Assembly: GCA_946497905.1 (NCBI GenBank)
Contig: CAMMMI010000039.1
Coordinates: 1-15,875, forward strand
Length of the DNA: 15,875 bases
DNA from: an uncultured Clostridium sp.
GTDB taxonomy: Bacteria; Bacillota; Clostridia; TANB77; CAG-508
Reading direction: 5' to 3'
Shown: positions 13,009 to 15,875 of the stretch, piece by piece
How positions within the stretch are numbered: position 1 is the first letter of the stretch
How the letters are laid out: each line of letters opens with the position of its first letter
The notes under the pieces: model-generated
What the model saw: the letters and a program-made list of their open reading frames with translations, nothing else
Databases searched by the model: none
What the model was told of the DNA's origin: nothing
Translations under genes and position numbers: made by a program

Positions 13009-14805
13009 TTAACCATTTAACATATTTATACTAATTAACTTATTTAATTCATCTATTTTATTTTTATAGAAGTTTGTAATTATTTTATAAGTATCAGGAT
13101 CTTCTAAGTCAACATCAACCATTTTCAATAAATCAACAGATTTTTTTGTACAACCTTGGCTCAACATGTCAATATATTTTTGTATATAACCATTTTCGTT
13201 ATTTAAAATCTTAGTTGCTATACAAATAGCTGAAGCTATACCTGTTGCATATTTATATACATAAAAATCGCTATAAAAGTGTGGTATTCTTGCCCATTCA
13301 TATTTTATTTGTTCATCAATTATAATATCATTGCCAAAATATTTTTGGTTTAATTTATAGTAAAGATTATTTAAATCTTCTGATGATAACATTTCATTGT
13401 TTTCAATCTTTTCATGTACTTCTTTTTCAAATTCTGCAAACATAGATTGCCTATAAAATGTAGCTCTAATCATTTCTAATAATTCATAAATTAACTCTGC
13501 TTTTTTTCTATTGTCTTTTTCATTTTTAATTTGATATTCACTTAATAATAGTTCATTTACAGTAGACGCCACTTCTGCAGTCATTATTGTATAATCTGAA
13601 TTTATGATATTTTGATTTTTATTTGAATAATAAGAATGTATGCTATGTCCTAATTCATGTGCTATTGTACTTACATCTCTCTTATTTCCTGTAAAACTCA
13701 TTAATACAAATGGATGTACTCCATATACTCCTGAACTATATGCTCCACCTCTTTTGTTTTTCTTTTCAAATACATCTATCCATCTATTTTCAAAAGCTTC
13801 ATTTAATATTTTATTATAATCTTCTCCAAGTATGCTTAATGCTTCTTTTACCTGCATTTTGGCTTCTTCAAATGATATTTCATCTTGAGTTTTCTCAAAT
13901 GGATTTACATATAAATCGTACATATGCACTTCATTTAAATTTAATAATTTCTTTTTCATTGATACAAATTCATGATTTATATTTAGACTATCATTTACTC
14001 CTTGCATTAATGTTTCATAAACTTTAATTGTAGAATCATCATTAGTTGTTGCTTTTTCTAAAGATGATTTATATTTTCTTAGTTTTGATGTTACTACTGT
14101 TTTTTTTACATTTGATAAATACATTTCTGTTATAGTATTTATATATTCACTATATTTTTTATACATTAACTCAAATGCTTGTTTTCTTACATCTATACTA
14201 CTACTTTTTAGATATTTACTATATGTTGCATCTGTTAGTTCTACTGTATTTTTATTTTCGTCAACTAGTGTTCCAAATTTAAATTCTGCATTTGTTAATA
14301 CATCAAAAATATTTTCAGGTGCTGAAAATATTTCTGAATAACTTGCAATAATATTTTCTGCTTCTTTGCTCAAAATATGTTTTTTCTTTTCTAAAGCATC
14401 GTTTATATCTCTTTCATATTTGTTTAGTCTTATATCATCTTTTAAAAATTTCTTTATTATGTTTTCATCTGATGATATTATTTCTGGAGTTATAAATGAT
14501 ATTGCAACATTAAATTCAGATGATATATTTTCAACTTCCTTAAATAATTTTATTCCTTCTTGATTTCCCATATCTAAATGGTAGCTAAACATTCCATATG
14601 AATAGATTTTTTCAAAATTCATTAGTATTTTTTCATATAGATTATAGCATTCATATAAATTATTTGAGTTATCGCATAACATTCCTTTATACTTTTGAAT
14701 TTCTTCTAAATCTTGTTTCATATTTGTAATTGCGTTTTCAAACTCATTTTTGTCTTTAAATAAGTCTGTTAAATCCCAATTATATTTTTCTTGAGTTTTT
14801 TCCAA
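13009..14805 (-). CDS. pepF: Oligoendopeptidase F (M3 zinc metallopeptidase)
   Basis: Cytoplasmic zinc peptidase that cleaves oligopeptides of about 7-17 residues. The catalytic motif HExxH is HELGH at 383-387, in the M3 context DVSTIAHELGHSIHSYYS, and the third zinc ligand is the Glu of TAEVAST (E411). At 598 residues it has the normal PepF length, with the family N-terminus KYNWDLTDLF and the C-terminal HFYSDFYVYKYATGIASA segment that lines the substrate channel. The start is TTG at 14805, chosen because GAGAGGAG lies about eight bases upstream and no ATG is available there. The gene follows the flavodiiron gene by 85 bases on the same strand. The 3' end abuts a MITE-like element. Confidence 0.95.
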   Translation of the reverse strand: MEKTQEKYNWDLTDLFKDKNEFENAITNMKQDLEEIQKYKGMLCDNSNNLYECYNLYEKILMNFEKIYSYGMFSYHLDMGNQEGIKLFKEVENISSEFNVAISFITPEIISSDENIIKKFLKDDIRLNKYERDINDALEKKKHILSKEAENIIASYSEIFSAPENIFDVLTNAEFKFGTLVDENKNTVELTDATYSKYLKSSSIDVRKQAFELMYKKYSEYINTITEMYLSNVKKTVVTSKLRKYKSSLEKATTNDDSTIKVYETLMQGVNDSLNINHEFVSMKKKLLNLNEVHMYDLYVNPFEKTQDEISFEEAKMQVKEALSILGEDYNKILNEAFENRWIDVFEKKNKRGGAYSSGVYGVHPFVLMSFTGNKRDVSTIAHELGHSIHSYYSNKNQNIINSDYTIMTAEVASTVNELLLSEYQIKNEKDNRKKAELIYELLEMIRATFYRQSMFAEFEKEVHEKIENNEMLSSEDLNNLYYKLNQKYFGNDIIIDEQIKYEWARIPHFYSDFYVYKYATGIASAICIATKILNNENGYIQKYIDMLSQGCTKKSVDLLKMVDVDLEDPDTYKIITNFYKNKIDELNKLISINMLNG

Positions 14806-14890
14806 TTGAATTTCTCCTCTCTTTTTATTAGTATGTTTCTAATATTCTTTTAAGTTATCAAATTTTTAATTTATTGCACTTTACTATTTT

Positions 14891-15875
14891 CTATTTGTTA
14901 TTTAAAACTTCATCTACTAATTTATTCATTTCTTGTATATTAGTATCTTTCATTCTTGATTTTATTGTTATCACAGGTTCTAATATTTTTAAATCTTTCA
15001 TTTCTTGTAATATATTTTTCATACATTTTCCAGCTGATGGTGCCCATGAACCATTTTCTATTATACCTACTGTCCTTTTTTGATAATTTCTTTCTTTTAA
15101 ACGATTTAAAAATTGTTCCATTGGTGGAAATAAACCTGCATTATAGCTAGAAGCACAAACAATTAAATCTGAATATCTAAAAGCATCTTCTACCGCTTCT
15201 GCCCAATCTTCTGTTGTTAAATCTGTAACTACTACTTTTTTTGCTCCCTTTTCTTGTAACATTTCAGCCATTTTATTTGCAGCATGTAATGTATTTCCAT
15301 ATATTGAAGCACATGCTATAAATATTCCTTCTTCTTCTGGTTCATAACTACTCCATGTTTTATATTTATTTATATAATATTCTAGATTTTCTTTTAATAT
15401 TGGTCCATGCAAAGGACAAATCATTTTTATATCTAAAGTAGCAGCTTTTTTTAATAATGCTTGTACTTGTGTACCATATTTTCCAACTATTCCAAAATAA
15501 TATCTTCTTGCTTCACAATCCCATTCTTCCTCAGCATCTAATGCCCCAAATTTACCAAAAGCGTCAGCAGAAAATAGTATTTTTTCAGTTTGTTCATATG
15601 TTACCATTACTTCTGGCCAGTGTACCATTGGTGCCATAAAAAATTGTAATTTATGTTTTCCTATATCTAATATTTCTCCTTCTTTAACTACATATTTTCT
15701 ATTTGATATATCTATATCATCAAAAAAGTTTGATAATATATTGAATGTAAATGTATTACCTACTATTTTCATATCTGGATATTTTTTAGCTATTAAACCT
15801 ATATTATATGCATGGTCTGGCTCCATATGTGATACTATTAAATAGTCTGGTTTTTCTCCTTTTAATGTTTCTTCA
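14891..15875 (-). CDS. Flavodiiron protein FprA (A-type flavoprotein), N-terminus beyond the window
   Basis: Reduces oxygen to water (or nitric oxide to nitrous oxide) in anaerobes; cytoplasmic, fed by rubredoxin or similar donors. The metallo-beta-lactamase-like diiron domain is visible from its HMEPDHA motif (H-x-E-x-D-H), then MVHWPE (His ligand), SADAFGKFG (Asp ligand) and CPLHGP (His ligand). The flavodoxin domain follows with ACASIYGNTLHAANKMAE as the FMN loop and SSYNAGLFPPMEQFL after it. The frame stays open through the window edge: codons EETLKGEKPDYLIVS precede the HMEPDH motif. About 327 residues are seen of a usual 390-410. All diiron ligands that fall within the visible part are kept, so the enzyme should be active. 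It supports an anaerobic lifestyle with occasional oxygen exposure. Confidence 0.94.
   Translation of the reverse strand, partial: EETLKGEKPDYLIVSHMEPDHAYNIGLIAKKYPDMKIVGNTFTFNILSNFFDDIDISNRKYVVKEGEILDIGKHKLQFFMAPMVHWPEVMVTYEQTEKILFSADAFGKFGALDAEEEWDCEARRYYFGIVGKYGTQVQALLKKAATLDIKMICPLHGPILKENLEYYINKYKTWSSYEPEEEGIFIACASIYGNTLHAANKMAEMLQEKGAKKVVVTDLTTEDWAEAVEDAFRYSDLIVCASSYNAGLFPPMEQFLNRLKERNYQKRTVGIIENGSWAPSAGKCMKNILQEMKDLKILEPVITIKSRMKDTNIQEMNKLVDEVLNNK

Noticed and set aside
13710..14027. 105-codon plus-strand frame opposite pepF
   Set aside because: Antisense to the conserved pepF coding sequence, Leu/Phe/Ile-rich by base composition only.
14874..15150. Plus-strand frames opposite the flavodiiron gene
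   Set aside because: The flavodiiron frame is strongly conserved in motif order; these frames have no start signals or recognisable content.

Overview
The window is very AT-rich, has dense strong Shine-Dalgarno sites, and carries spore-formation genes (yabP, yabQ, a BclA-type spore-surface domain). This points to an endospore-forming member of the Clostridia (Bacillota), probably anaerobic given the flavodiiron protein at the right edge. I cannot name a species from sequence alone.

Left third (1-5930): a short-form aspartate kinase gene (+) with a textbook promoter and a terminator overlapping its stop codon. Next is a solitary beta-CASP metallo-beta-lactamase RNA nuclease gene (-). Then come yabP-yabQ-divIC (+), a conserved Clostridia/Bacilli spore-coat and cell-division cluster, and the transcription termination factor gene rho (+) with its own extended -10 promoter and two tandem intrinsic terminators.

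Middle (5930-9660): a roughly 850-base stretch lacks an intact gene, but it contains a compact transcription unit (promoter, about 147-nt transcript with hairpins and a perfect Shine-Dalgarno, strong terminator) that looks like an undescribed small RNA or micro-peptide gene. All later genes are on the minus strand. A MepA-like MATE exporter gene has, in its leader, a promoter followed at once by a terminator hairpin, which suggests a transcription-attenuating riboswitch (guanidine-IV is the leading guess). Its 3' end runs out of frame into the remnant of a cytidylate-kinase-like gene, a genomic scar. A DUF362 iron-sulfur-type protein gene lies downstream of a promoter with a MerR-type 19-bp spacer and dyad.

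Right third (9657-15875): a small three-helix membrane protein; a membrane-anchored BclA C-terminal-domain protein without collagen repeats; a probable autoregulated operon tetR - flavodoxin - carboxymuconolactone decarboxylase/cupin behind two near-identical palindromic operators; a 192-bp MITE-like element with perfect 30-bp inverted ends, two bases from the stop codon of the next gene; oligoendopeptidase F; and a flavodiiron protein cut by the window edge.

The best candidates for something undescribed are the small transcript at 6058-6204, the MATE leader, the orphan MerR-type promoter and the MITE-like element. No RNA gene of a standard class (tRNA, rRNA) and no CRISPR array was seen.
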